Below the pieces are notes generated by a model. It was not told the origin of the DNA. It did no database searches and saw only the letters and a program-made list of their open reading frames with translations. Below are positions 33,834 through 42,372 of a DNA stretch of 64,000 bases, piece after piece. The position numbers and the translations under genes are program-made. Origin of the DNA: Shimia sp965227725 (lineage in GTDB: Bacteria; Pseudomonadota; Alphaproteobacteria; Rhodobacterales; Rhodobacteraceae). Position 1 is the first letter of the stretch, and each line of letters begins with the position of its first letter. The DNA lies in assembly GCF_965227725.1 (NCBI RefSeq), contig NZ_CBDDGH010000003.1, positions 310,001-374,000 on the forward strand. Direction: 5' to 3'.

Positions 33834-33866
33834 AAAACGCCGCCTCCCTCGGGGCGGCGTTTTTTG
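33834..33866 (+). terminator. rho-independent terminator of rplS-rpmE
   Basis: The stem AAAACGCCGCC / GGCGGCGTTTT has an 8-base loop and is followed by TTTTTG, 22 bases after the rpmE stop. Confidence 0.9.
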
Positions 33867-33946
33867 TTGTGCAGATCTCCGCTCCCACAGAGCTGTGAAG
33901 ATCGCGCTCTTGCCTTTGCCCGCACGCCGCTCTAAAAGCCGCGCGC

Positions 33947-33982
33947 ACCGGTCGCAGCCTACCCGGTACATCAAAACAAGGG
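33947..33982 (+). promoter_or_regulatory. preQ1-I riboswitch controlling queC
   Basis: The stem ACCGG (33947-33951) / CCGGT (33963-33967) encloses the 11-base loop TCGCAGCCTAC and is followed by the A-rich tail ACATCAAAACAAGGG. This matches the type II preQ1-I aptamer layout, including the invariant TCGCAG loop start and the CAAAACAAGG tail. The loop bases CCT (33958-33960) can pair with AGG in the tail, which is also the ribosome-binding site of queC (8 bases before its ATG). PreQ1 binding should hide the site and shut off translation, a product-feedback design. Confidence 0.85.
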
Positions 33983-33990
33983 TTACAAAC

Positions 33991-34695
33991 ATGAAAACTA
34001 CTGTTGTCTGCTCCGGCGGACTGGACTCCGTGTCTTTGGCTCACATTGTGGCAGCCGAAGGCAATCTCTCCCGACTGGTCTCCTTTGATTACGGCCAACG
34101 CCACCGCAAAGAGCTCGATTCTGCGGCGGCCTGCGCAGAGCGCCTTGGGGTGCCCCATCACATCATTGATCTGCGCGCGGTTGGCGCCGCCCTCACCGGC
34201 TCTGCCCTGACCGAAGCGGATGTGGATGTGCCCGATGGGCATTATGCTGAGGAAACCATGCGCATCACCGTGGTGCCCAACCGCAACGCCATCATGCTGA
34301 CCATCGCCTATGGCATCGCTGCGGCCAATGGCGACAGCCGCGTGGCCACCGCTGTGCATGGCGGGGATCACTTCATCTATCCCGATTGCCGCCCCGGCTT
34401 CACCGAGGCTTTTGACACCATGCAACAGGCCGCGCTGGAGGGCTATGCCGACGTGCGCCTGCACACCCCGTTTGTGCATCGCAGCAAAGCCGACATCGTC
34501 ACCGATGGGGCCGCCGCCAACACGCCTTTTGCGCTGACATGGTCCTGCTACAAAGGCGGCGCACATCACTGTGGCCGCTGCGGCACCTGCGTCGAGCGGC
34601 GCGAGGCCTTTGACCTTGCGGGCGTTCCCGATCCCACACCCTATGAGGATCCGGATTTCTGGCGCACCGCCGTGGCCGAGCGGGAGGCAAGCTGA
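33991..34695 (+). CDS. queC: 7-cyano-7-deazaguanine (preQ0) synthase QueC
   Basis: This 234-aa ATP-dependent enzyme converts 7-carboxy-7-deazaguanine to preQ0 using ammonia. It has the PP-loop SGGLDS at about residues 8-13 and a zinc site formed by C188-type cysteines in CYKGGAHHCGRCGTC near the C-terminus. The ATG at 33991 directly follows the riboswitch. The stop TGA overlaps the queD ATG by one base. It is the first gene of queC-queD-queE-queF. Confidence 0.96.
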   Translation: MKTTVVCSGGLDSVSLAHIVAAEGNLSRLVSFDYGQRHRKELDSAAACAERLGVPHHIIDLRAVGAALTGSALTEADVDVPDGHYAEETMRITVVPNRNAIMLTIAYGIAAANGDSRVATAVHGGDHFIYPDCRPGFTEAFDTMQQAALEGYADVRLHTPFVHRSKADIVTDGAAANTPFALTWSCYKGGAHHCGRCGTCVERREAFDLAGVPDPTPYEDPDFWRTAVAEREAS

Positions 34696-35048
34696 TGTTT
34701 CGCATCTCCAAAGAGTTTCACTTCTCCGCCTCCCATCAGCTGGCCCATCTGCCCGACGATCACCAATGCGCGCGCCTGCATGGCCACAACTACATCGTTG
34801 TGGTCGAACTTGCCGCCGCTGAACTGAACTCTGACGGCTTTGTGCGGGATTATCACGAGCTCAAACCGCTCAAATCCTACATCGACGACCACTTCGATCA
34901 CCGCCACCTCAACGAGCTGCTCAACGTGCCCTCAACGGCGGAAAACCTCGCCAAGCATTTCTATGACTGGTGCAAGGCCCGCTGGGACGAGGTCACCATG
35001 GTCAAAGTCTCAGAAACCCCCAAGACCTGGGCCGAGTACCGCCCATGA
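34695..35048 (+). CDS. queD: 6-carboxy-5,6,7,8-tetrahydropterin synthase QueD
   Basis: This 117-aa enzyme of the 6-pyruvoyl-tetrahydropterin synthase family turns dihydroneopterin triphosphate into 6-carboxytetrahydropterin. Zinc-binding histidines are in FSASHQL and HGHNY, and further catalytic residues are in FDHRHLNEL and SETPKTWAEY. It overlaps both queC (TGATG) and queE (ATGA), giving tight translational coupling. Confidence 0.95.
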   Translation: MFRISKEFHFSASHQLAHLPDDHQCARLHGHNYIVVVELAAAELNSDGFVRDYHELKPLKSYIDDHFDHRHLNELLNVPSTAENLAKHFYDWCKARWDEVTMVKVSETPKTWAEYRP

Positions 35049-35752
35049 CCCTGCGTGTTGTTGAGATTTTTGGCCCCACCATTCAGGGCGAAGGCGCGCT
35101 GATTGGCGAGCCCACGGTCTTTGTACGCACCGGCGGCTGCGATTATCGCTGCTCATGGTGTGACAGCCTGCATGCGGTCGACAGTGCCAACCGCCATGAC
35201 TGGAAACCCATGAGCGCCGAGGCGGTCATGGAGGACATCAAACGCCTTTCCGGCAATCGCCCCCTCACGGTGTCCCTCTCTGGCGGCAACCCCGCCATCC
35301 ATGATTTCGCCCCGCTGATCGCGCTTGGCAAATCCCAAGGCTACCGCTTTGCCTGCGAAACACAGGGCTCGATTGCCAAACCCTGGTTTGCGGATCTGGA
35401 CACGCTGGTGCTCAGCCCCAAGCCGCCCTCCAGCGGCGAAACTGTGGATTGGGCCGCTTTTGACAGCTGCCTCTATGCGGCTGGCACCACGGCGGATGTG
35501 GCAATCAAGATCGTGATCTTTGATGACGAGGATTTCCTCTGGGCACAAAAGGCCCATGCCCGCTTCCCCGATCTGCCGCTCTATCTGCAGCCCGGCAACC
35601 CGATGGTGGATCCGGAGAAACCTGTGGATCTGGCGCAAACCACCTCCCGGCTGGAATGGCTGATCGACAAGGTTGTCGCCTCCAGCTGGTTCGCCCCGCG
35701 CGTGCTGCCACAGCTGCATGTGCTGGTCTGGGGCAACAAACGCGGCGTTTGA
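35045..35752 (+). CDS. queE: 7-carboxy-7-deazaguanine synthase QueE (radical SAM)
   Basis: This 235-aa radical-SAM enzyme makes the deazapurine ring in queuosine synthesis. The iron-sulfur motif CX3CX2C is CDYRCSWC (about residues 32-39), preceded by FGPTIQGEGALIG, the typical opening. LSGGNPAIHDF supplies the SAM-binding GGNP segment. The ATG at 35045 overlaps the queD stop. Confidence 0.95.
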   Translation: MTLRVVEIFGPTIQGEGALIGEPTVFVRTGGCDYRCSWCDSLHAVDSANRHDWKPMSAEAVMEDIKRLSGNRPLTVSLSGGNPAIHDFAPLIALGKSQGYRFACETQGSIAKPWFADLDTLVLSPKPPSSGETVDWAAFDSCLYAAGTTADVAIKIVIFDDEDFLWAQKAHARFPDLPLYLQPGNPMVDPEKPVDLAQTTSRLEWLIDKVVASSWFAPRVLPQLHVLVWGNKRGV

Positions 35753-35792
35753 AACGCCTCTCGGGCCCATGGCCCATAGTTGGAGAACAAAG

Positions 35793-36257
35793 ATGAGCGA
35801 AGACATCTACAGCAATCTGAAACAACTCGGCGGTGCCACCGTCATGCCCACCAGCCCGGAAGAGGCCGAGCTGGAGCGTGTGGAAAACCCGCAGGCCGAT
35901 GTGGCCTATAACGTGCGCTTCACCGCGCCCGAATTCACCTCCCTCTGCCCGATGACCGGCCAGCCCGATTTTGCCCATCTGGTGATCGACTATGTGCCCG
36001 GCAAATGGCTGGTGGAAAGCAAATCCCTGAAGCTCTTCCTGGGATCTTTCCGCAACCACGGCGCGTTTCACGAGGATTGCACCGTATCCATCGCCCGCCG
36101 TCTGGCCGACTTTCTGGAGCCCCAATGGCTGCGCATCGGCGGCTACTGGTATCCACGCGGCGGCATTCCAATTGATGTGTTCTGGCAGACCGGCGCCATG
36201 CCCGAAGGTGTCTGGATCCCGGATCAAGGCGTGCCGCCTTACCGCGGCCGCGGCTAA
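35793..36257 (+). CDS. queF: NADPH-dependent preQ0 reductase QueF
   Basis: This 154-aa unimodular T-fold enzyme reduces the nitrile preQ0 to the amine preQ1, the ligand of the upstream riboswitch. The active-site cysteine is in FTSLCPMTGQPDF (C52) and the QueF motif is ESKSLKLFLGSFRNH (about residues 75-89). The ATG follows TTGGAGA, 40 bases after queE. It completes the four-step route from dihydroneopterin triphosphate to preQ1. Confidence 0.96.
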   Translation: MSEDIYSNLKQLGGATVMPTSPEEAELERVENPQADVAYNVRFTAPEFTSLCPMTGQPDFAHLVIDYVPGKWLVESKSLKLFLGSFRNHGAFHEDCTVSIARRLADFLEPQWLRIGGYWYPRGGIPIDVFWQTGAMPEGVWIPDQGVPPYRGRG

Positions 36258-36350
36258 GAAAACGCAGCGCATCGGCCACCTGCATCCTGTGCAGGTCGAT
36301 GCGCCCATCCTTAGAACGGCCCAAACCGCCGATCAAAACCGCTCAATGTC

Positions 36351-37238
36351 TTAGCTCAGATAAGTCTCAAACCACGCCACCGTGCGCTCCCAGGCCAGCT
36401 TGGCCTGCGCCTCGTCATATCGGGGCGTGCTGTCGTTGTGAAAGCCGTGGTTTGCACCCTCATAGATATAAGCCTCATAAACCTTGTCATTGGCCTTCAG
36501 CGCCGCTTCAAAGGCTGGCCACCCTACATTGATGCGCTCATCTAGTTCGCCCATCTGAACCAGCAGCGGGGCCTGAATTTTTGCCACGTCTTCCGCCGCA
36601 GGTTGCCGCCCGTAAAACGGCACGCCCGCCGCCAGCTCCGGATAGGCCACCGCAATCGCGCTCACCACGCCACCGCCATAACAAAAGCCCACCGCGCCCA
36701 CTTTGCCGGTGCTGTCTTCGCGTCCCAGAAGATGCTCAAACCCGGCAAAGAAGTCATTCATCAACTCGGCACGGTCCACCGTCCGCTGCAGTTCACGCCC
36801 ATCCGCATCATTGCCCGGATAGCCGCCAACCGAGGTCAACCCATCCGGCGCAAGCGCCATAAAGCCCGCCTTGGCCAGCCGTCGCGCCACATCTTCGATA
36901 TAGGGGTTCAGCCCCCGGTTCTCATGGATCACCAGCACCGCAGGCAGCGGTCCCTCCACGCCGGACGGGCGCACCAGATAGCCGCGCACATCGCCTGTCC
37001 CGTTTGGGGAGGGATACATGATGTAGTCCGCATGGATGTCCGGATCATTGAAAGACACCTGCTGCGCCATGGCGTAATCCGGGCTGAGCATATTCAGCAG
37101 CGCCGCCGCGGTCACAGTGCCAACCGCAAATTTCCCCGCACGGTCGAGAAACTCCCGTTTGGTGATTTTGCCGTGGGCGTAGAAATCATAGAGATCCAAA
37201 AGTTCCTGATCAAAGTCCTTTGCGGTCATGCGTGTCAT
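36351..37238 (-). CDS. dienelactone hydrolase family protein, exported
   Basis: This 295-aa alpha/beta hydrolase has the nucleophile elbow GFCYGGG with cysteine 186, typical of dienelactone hydrolases; the acid candidate is in GELDERIN and the histidine in GANHGFHND. The N-terminal 60 residues contain KREFLDRAGKFAVGTVTAAA, a Tat-like signal with KR in place of RR, so export is likely but uncertain. The substrate is unknown. It is a single gene, convergent with queF. Confidence 0.88.
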   Translation of the reverse strand: MTRMTAKDFDQELLDLYDFYAHGKITKREFLDRAGKFAVGTVTAAALLNMLSPDYAMAQQVSFNDPDIHADYIMYPSPNGTGDVRGYLVRPSGVEGPLPAVLVIHENRGLNPYIEDVARRLAKAGFMALAPDGLTSVGGYPGNDADGRELQRTVDRAELMNDFFAGFEHLLGREDSTGKVGAVGFCYGGGVVSAIAVAYPELAAGVPFYGRQPAAEDVAKIQAPLLVQMGELDERINVGWPAFEAALKANDKVYEAYIYEGANHGFHNDSTPRYDEAQAKLAWERTVAWFETYLS

Positions 37239-37358
37239 CGCAACATTCCTCCCAAATACACGTCAAAACACTACCCAAGTCACATTGGGCGTAAGCTTAC
37301 CACACACGGAGATTTTTGCGCAGCGGCGGCAGAGGACACGCCCCCGCCGCCCTTAACC

Positions 37359-38759
37359 TCAGCCGTTCCACAGCTCTGTATCAGGATGGAACTGTGACCA
37401 GGCAAACCAGAAGGCCTGATGGCTGCCGAGATCAGCCCCGCTTGCGTCCACGGCCTTGATCCCGCCAGCATCAAGCGCCAGCCGCACGTTCTCCACCGCA
37501 ACCTCTTTGCCCGCATTGAGCGCCACAAAGGCCGCACTGCGCTGGAAGGCCACCGGTTTGCCCGAGGCGGTGACAATCCCGATCACATCTTCATGCACCG
37601 GCAAACGCGGGTCGACATCGCCCACCGGAAAGATCGGCCCATTGGCATCGCGCCCATTGCGGAAATCAAAGTCCCGACCCAGCGCCAGATCTTCCACCAG
37701 CACGGTGGTCTCCGGATGCGCCGCCTTCCACGCGCCCCAGCTGGTGGTCACCACACTGGCCTGTTTCAGCTGAATGCCTCGTTTGGCCAGCGGGCCAGTC
37801 ACGGCCTTGCCCAGAAACGTGTCAAACACCGAGTTGCTGGTGATGTCATACATCACCTTGTTGGAGCGAATGAGCAGCCCCGAGGTCCGCAGCACCGGGC
37901 GCTCCACGCCCAGAGGCATCTGATCGGTGAAATAGGCCTGTGCCGCGCCACAAAGGGTGCAATAAGGAATGCCCAGATCACGCCCACCCAGCGTGTCATT
38001 CACCATTTCGCGCACTTCCATGATGCGGCGCGGATAGGCGCGGTACTCGCCATTCACCTCCACACCAAAGACCACAGCGTCATCTGACAACCATGTGGCC
38101 TCCTCTGCGCTGCTGACCTCCGGATTGTCCGCTGCTGGGATGCAGTTGCAGGGATCATCCGTGGTGTCAAAGGGACGATCATCAATCAGCACCCCGCCCC
38201 AGGACACATGCCGCCAGTCGATATCGCCTTTGACAAAAATCCGGTCCCAGCCGGGCACGATATTGGTGAAAATCGCCCGTTTGGCCTCCAGATAATCCGG
38301 CGGCGCAGGAATATCCCAGGCAATCAGGTGATCCGTCACAATGCCCCAGTGGTTGTGGTTTGGCAGGTCTTTACCCAGCAGCGTGCCCGCCGCACCACTC
38401 AGCACAGAGGTGAACTCCGGCCCCGTGGCAAAGCGCATCAGATCACTGATGATCCACACCAGTCGCGGGTCTTTGGACTCAGCAATCACATCCAGCGCAA
38501 TGGTCTGATCGCGCCCCCAGCCGCCTTGTGTCATGCTGTCGACAAAGGCCACCTTCACGGCCTCCTCCACCTCTTTGGAGAGCGGCCCTTGCGGGATCGC
38601 AGGCGGCGCGCCGAACTCGGCAATCACATAATCCGGCAGCTTATCCGCCGCCTGAACCTCTGCTGCTCCCAGCATGCTCGCCGCCACTGCCACGCCCATT
38701 GCGGCCCGCAGCACCGACCTGCGCATGTTGCCCAAGACCTGAAACCCCACCTTCGCCAT
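37359..38759 (-). CDS. DUF3179 domain protein, exported
   Basis: This 466-aa protein has a signal peptide (NMRRSVLRAAMGVAVAASML) and a long DUF3179 domain. The domain includes the cysteine motif IPYCTLCG (about residue 262) and the segments YPRRIMEVREMVND and SNKVMYDITSNSVFDTFLG. The CTLCG pair could bind metal or form a disulfide. The function of the family is not known. The ATG at 38759 follows GGAAGGA; a frame extension to 38885 lacks support. Confidence 0.87.
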   Translation of the reverse strand: MAKVGFQVLGNMRRSVLRAAMGVAVAASMLGAAEVQAADKLPDYVIAEFGAPPAIPQGPLSKEVEEAVKVAFVDSMTQGGWGRDQTIALDVIAESKDPRLVWIISDLMRFATGPEFTSVLSGAAGTLLGKDLPNHNHWGIVTDHLIAWDIPAPPDYLEAKRAIFTNIVPGWDRIFVKGDIDWRHVSWGGVLIDDRPFDTTDDPCNCIPAADNPEVSSAEEATWLSDDAVVFGVEVNGEYRAYPRRIMEVREMVNDTLGGRDLGIPYCTLCGAAQAYFTDQMPLGVERPVLRTSGLLIRSNKVMYDITSNSVFDTFLGKAVTGPLAKRGIQLKQASVVTTSWGAWKAAHPETTVLVEDLALGRDFDFRNGRDANGPIFPVGDVDPRLPVHEDVIGIVTASGKPVAFQRSAAFVALNAGKEVAVENVRLALDAGGIKAVDASGADLGSHQAFWFAWSQFHPDTELWNG

Positions 38760-38927
38760 GAATGATCCTTCCCGCGCCGGGCCTGTCCGCCCACGCTCTG
38801 TGAAACCCCGATAGCCACGCCGAAGCCCTTCTCCGCACGCGCGCCATTTGGCTCCACAGTCGTCGCAAACGCTTGCGACGGCCAATCACGTTTGCATCAA
38901 GCTCTGGTGATCAGAGCCTAGCCAGCC

Positions 38928-40148
38928 TTACGCGGCGGCCAGCGCGCCCGGCCCCCGCCGCGCCCGGATCAGGATCAATCCCATGATCGCGATATTGAGC
39001 GCATTCCACGCGATGCCATTCACAAAGGCCAGCTCATAGCTGCCGCTCACGTCATAGATCCAACCTGACATCCAGCCGCCCAGCGCCATGCCCATGATGG
39101 TTGCCATCATGACAAAGCCAACCCGCGTGCCCGCTTCCCGCGCAGGCATATATTCCCGCACCACCAGCGCATAGGCGGGCACAATCCCGCCCTGCGCCAA
39201 CCCAAAGGCCGCGCTGACCAGATAGAGCGAGACCAATCCGTCAAACGGCAGAAACAGGAACAGCGCACCACATTGCAGGATCGACCCGATCAGCAAGGTC
39301 CAGACCCCGCCGAGCTTGTCGGCCACAAGGCCACTCACAAGGCGGGACACAACGCCGCCCAACAGCATGAGTGAGAGCATCTCCGCGCCCACCGCAGGCC
39401 CAAAGCCCAGATCCACACAGAAGCTCACGATATGCACCTGCGGCATGCTCATCGCCACGCAACAGCCGATCCCGGCCAATCCAAGAACCCACATCAGCGG
39501 CGCTGGTTTCATCGGCGCACCGGCCTGCCGTGCGACGGCTGCGTTCTCCTGCGCCGTCAGCGCGTCCTGCGGCACTTTGGGGCGCAGCAGCAAGGCCAGC
39601 GGCACAACCGCCACCAAGGTCAGCGCTGCCAGCACCAGAAACACCGCACGCCAGCCGTGATCGCTCAGCACGCCTGACAGCAGCACTGGCCAGATCGCAC
39701 CGGAAAGGTAGTTCCCGCTGGCCGCAATCGCCACAGCGATCCCCCGCCGCCGCTGAAACCACAGCGACACATCCGCAATCAGCGGCCCAAAACCCACCGC
39801 CGTGCCAAACCCAAGAAAGAAATGCACCAGCGACAGCATCAGAACAGAGCCGCTCGCCGCCGCCAGCCCATAGCTCACCGCGCTCAGCACCGCCGCCCCA
39901 ATCAGCGCGCGGGTCACGCCCCAGCGGTCCACCGCCTGTCCGATGGCAAAATTGCCAATCGCAAAACCAATCATGGTCAGCACATAGGGCAGCGACGCCT
40001 CCGCCCGGTCGATGCCAAACTCCGCCTGCACCGCAGGCATCACCACAATCACCGCCCACATGCCGACATTGGCAAACACACCAATCAGCAAGGTGATGGC
40101 GAGGCGCGTCCAGCTATAGCGGCTATCAAGAACGGGATGGTCAGTCAT
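38928..40148 (-). CDS. MFS transporter
   Basis: This 406-aa major facilitator has about 12 transmembrane helices. The loop after helix 2 (GQAVDRWGVTRAL, about residues 64-76) matches the MFS motif, and a charged central loop (LLRPKVPQDALTAQ) separates the halves. The substrate is unknown. It lies upstream of the DUF3179 gene, 168 bases apart, on the same strand. Confidence 0.88.
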   Translation of the reverse strand: MTDHPVLDSRYSWTRLAITLLIGVFANVGMWAVIVVMPAVQAEFGIDRAEASLPYVLTMIGFAIGNFAIGQAVDRWGVTRALIGAAVLSAVSYGLAAASGSVLMLSLVHFFLGFGTAVGFGPLIADVSLWFQRRRGIAVAIAASGNYLSGAIWPVLLSGVLSDHGWRAVFLVLAALTLVAVVPLALLLRPKVPQDALTAQENAAVARQAGAPMKPAPLMWVLGLAGIGCCVAMSMPQVHIVSFCVDLGFGPAVGAEMLSLMLLGGVVSRLVSGLVADKLGGVWTLLIGSILQCGALFLFLPFDGLVSLYLVSAAFGLAQGGIVPAYALVVREYMPAREAGTRVGFVMMATIMGMALGGWMSGWIYDVSGSYELAFVNGIAWNALNIAIMGLILIRARRGPGALAAA

Positions 40149-40281
40149 GGGGGCACGCTAGGCTTTGCCGCCGCGCCTGTATAGGGCCAGAGTGCCCGCG
40201 CAGGCTACGCCACCCCAGAGCGCATTTTGTGAATTGGCGGCTTCATGGCATTCTTGGATCATTTGAAAAGGAATTTGATCC

Positions 40282-41208
40282 ATGGCTTTGTTTTTCTCTC
40301 GCCGTGCCTATCACGCGAAAACCCAGAAATTCACCAACAACCCCGCCAGCGTCACCCGCTATGTGGCGGTCAGTCAGACCAATCCTGACGGCACCATCCA
40401 CAAAGGCGCCGCCATCCCGCAGGCCGATTGGCTCGACCGCGTCAAACAGGCGGGCGGCGGCAATGAAGTGCTGATCTATGTACACGGGTTCAACACCTCC
40501 CAAACCGATATGCTGCGACGGCTCAAAAAGATCGAAGACGGCGTCCGCGCCCAAGGCTTCACCGGGGCCGTCATCGCTTATGACTGGCCCAGCGACGGTA
40601 CGGTCTTGGCCTATAACACCGACCGCACCGACGCCAAAAAGACCGCGCCTTATCTTGTGTGTGACGGCATCGTCCCGCTCCTGAACATGACGCCGCGCCC
40701 CAAAGTGCATCTGATCGCCCACTCCATGGGGGCCTTGGTAGTGCTGCGCGGCTTTGCTGGAGTTGGCGATTCCGCAAGCGCTGGCGCGCGCAATTGGAAG
40801 GTCGATGAAGTCACCTTCTGCGCGGCGGATGTGAATGCCGACTGGCTGGAAAGAGGCGCTTGGGGCGCACTGGTGCTTGACCGCCGCGCCGCCCGTTTCA
40901 CCAATTACTACAGCGGCCGAGACGAGGTGCTGGCCTTTGCCGGCGGCCTGATCAACGGCGGCCGAGAGCGCGCCGGGCATATGGGCATCTCAGAGCCGAT
41001 CACCAAAGGCCAGTGGGACATCTACTGCAACGAACAATACAAACGCGACGTGCCCGACAATGAGAAAACCCAAGTCTATTCCCACCGCTGGTGGTTTGAT
41101 AACGACGGCTTTTACAAAGACCTCGCGCTCACCATAGACGGGGCTGACGCGCAAACTATGGCCACGCGTCGCCCCACAAATGAGGCGGATCTTGCCTTGC
41201 TGACCTGA
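40282..41208 (+). CDS. DUF900-family alpha/beta hydrolase
   Basis: This 308-aa DUF900 hydrolase has the oxyanion segment IYVHGFNTS (about residues 65-73), the nucleophile elbow AHSMGA (serine at about residue 149) and an acid candidate in TFCAADVNADW. There is no signal peptide (MALFFSRRAYHAKTQ), so it is probably cytoplasmic. The substrate is unknown. It is a single gene divergent from the MFS gene. Confidence 0.87.
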   Translation: MALFFSRRAYHAKTQKFTNNPASVTRYVAVSQTNPDGTIHKGAAIPQADWLDRVKQAGGGNEVLIYVHGFNTSQTDMLRRLKKIEDGVRAQGFTGAVIAYDWPSDGTVLAYNTDRTDAKKTAPYLVCDGIVPLLNMTPRPKVHLIAHSMGALVVLRGFAGVGDSASAGARNWKVDEVTFCAADVNADWLERGAWGALVLDRRAARFTNYYSGRDEVLAFAGGLINGGRERAGHMGISEPITKGQWDIYCNEQYKRDVPDNEKTQVYSHRWWFDNDGFYKDLALTIDGADAQTMATRRPTNEADLALLT

Positions 41209-41228
41209 GCCGGTGGGGCCTAGGCTGC

Positions 41229-41645
41229 CTAGCCGACTTGCTGATGCACCTCGATGACATTGCCTTCGGGATCAAGGAAAAACACCTGATGCCACTCTTT
41301 GGCAAAGGCCGTGCCATAGTCTGAATAGGGCACGTCATTTTCTTCCAACACCTTCAGGAAGGCGGCAATGTCATCGGTACGAAAGGCGATGTGGCCGCGG
41401 TCGACAGGGTTGATCACCTGCCCGTTCACAAAGGCCACATCCAGCCGCCGCTCTGCCAAATGCATCTGCATATCGCCATCGGTGGCAAAGCGGATTTTGC
41501 CGTCATAACCGGTGTTCTCATCCGCCTCCGTGCGCGGAAACTCCTCTTGCGGAATATCCGCCAATCCCAAAACCCGGGTGTAAAAATCATGCAGCCGGTC
41601 CACATCATGAGAGACAAAATTGATGTGGTGAAATTCGAGTTTCAT
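41229..41645 (-). CDS. VOC-family (glyoxalase-like) protein
   Basis: This 138-aa vicinal-oxygen-chelate protein begins MKLEFHHINFVSHDVDRLHD, containing the first metal-ligand histidine. Other candidate ligands are in MQMHLAERR, GHIAFRTDD and NVIEVHQQ. The fold includes glyoxalase I, dioxygenases and fosfomycin-type enzymes, so the reaction is not fixed by sequence. The ATG at 41645 fits the family start. Confidence 0.85.
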   Translation of the reverse strand: MKLEFHHINFVSHDVDRLHDFYTRVLGLADIPQEEFPRTEADENTGYDGKIRFATDGDMQMHLAERRLDVAFVNGQVINPVDRGHIAFRTDDIAAFLKVLEENDVPYSDYGTAFAKEWHQVFFLDPEGNVIEVHQQVG

Positions 41646-41745
41646 GGAGGGGCTCCCGCAAGGCTTGGATATTTGCCCCATAGAGCCGCCATCGCTGCCC
41701 GGAATCAAGCCGAACTCCGCAGGTCACGCATTGACCCGCGCGTGG

Positions 41746-42240
41746 TCAGTCCCGTTCTTTGGTTTTCTCCAGAAACTCCTGAAACCGCTGCTGCACATAG
41801 GGCGGCTCGCCAAAACTGCGAAACTCCCCGCCAAAGGAGTTATAGGCCCAGCGCGCCACCAACAGCTGATGCTCCACGATATAGAGGTTCTGCTCATCGT
41901 CGATCACCCGCGTGCGCCAGGACCCCTGCACCCGCGTTGGCACCCGCACCCGCTTTCGGGTTGGAGGTTTCATCCCCTTGATGACAATCTGATTGGCTTC
42001 GTCCCACTTGCGCCGCAATAGGGTGACCAGCTCTTCCGCGTGATGCTTGCGCCGCCCGGCAAAGATCACATCGACCTCAACATCATTTTGCATCAGCCCT
42101 TTGATGATGATGTCATGGCGGGTGTTCTTGCCGAATTTGGGGATCAGGTTGATCGCCAGCTCGGTACTGGGCTTTTTGAACAACCCTCTGTCTTCATAAG
42201 CCGGTGTGATGTCCGCCGGGTTGCTGATGCGCTTTTTCAC
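41746..42240 (-). CDS. hypothetical basic protein, no recognised family
   Basis: This 164-aa (181 aa from an upstream ATG at 42291) protein is rich in Lys and Arg, with segments NTRHDIIIKGLMQND, GMKPPTRKRVRVPTRVQGSW and YVQQRFQEFLEKTKERD. There is no signal peptide or membrane helix. The GTG at 42240 is preferred because GGAAG lies 6 bases upstream; the ATG has no clear site. No family was recognised. It sits between the VOC and PLP-enzyme genes, all on the minus strand. The charge suggests nucleic-acid or protein binding, but this is only a guess. Confidence 0.6.
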   Translation of the reverse strand: MKKRISNPADITPAYEDRGLFKKPSTELAINLIPKFGKNTRHDIIIKGLMQNDVEVDVIFAGRRKHHAEELVTLLRRKWDEANQIVIKGMKPPTRKRVRVPTRVQGSWRTRVIDDEQNLYIVEHQLLVARWAYNSFGGEFRSFGEPPYVQQRFQEFLEKTKERD

Positions 42241-42372
42241 TTTGGTCTTCCGCCGCTGTCTTCTGGGTATACCCCACCTGTGCGCCGACATTAGCTCTGA
42301 GGATTGGTTAATAAATCATTAGCCAGCAGGCGAAGGCCCCGGATCCTTACAGCCAAAGCGCACAAGGCAGGC

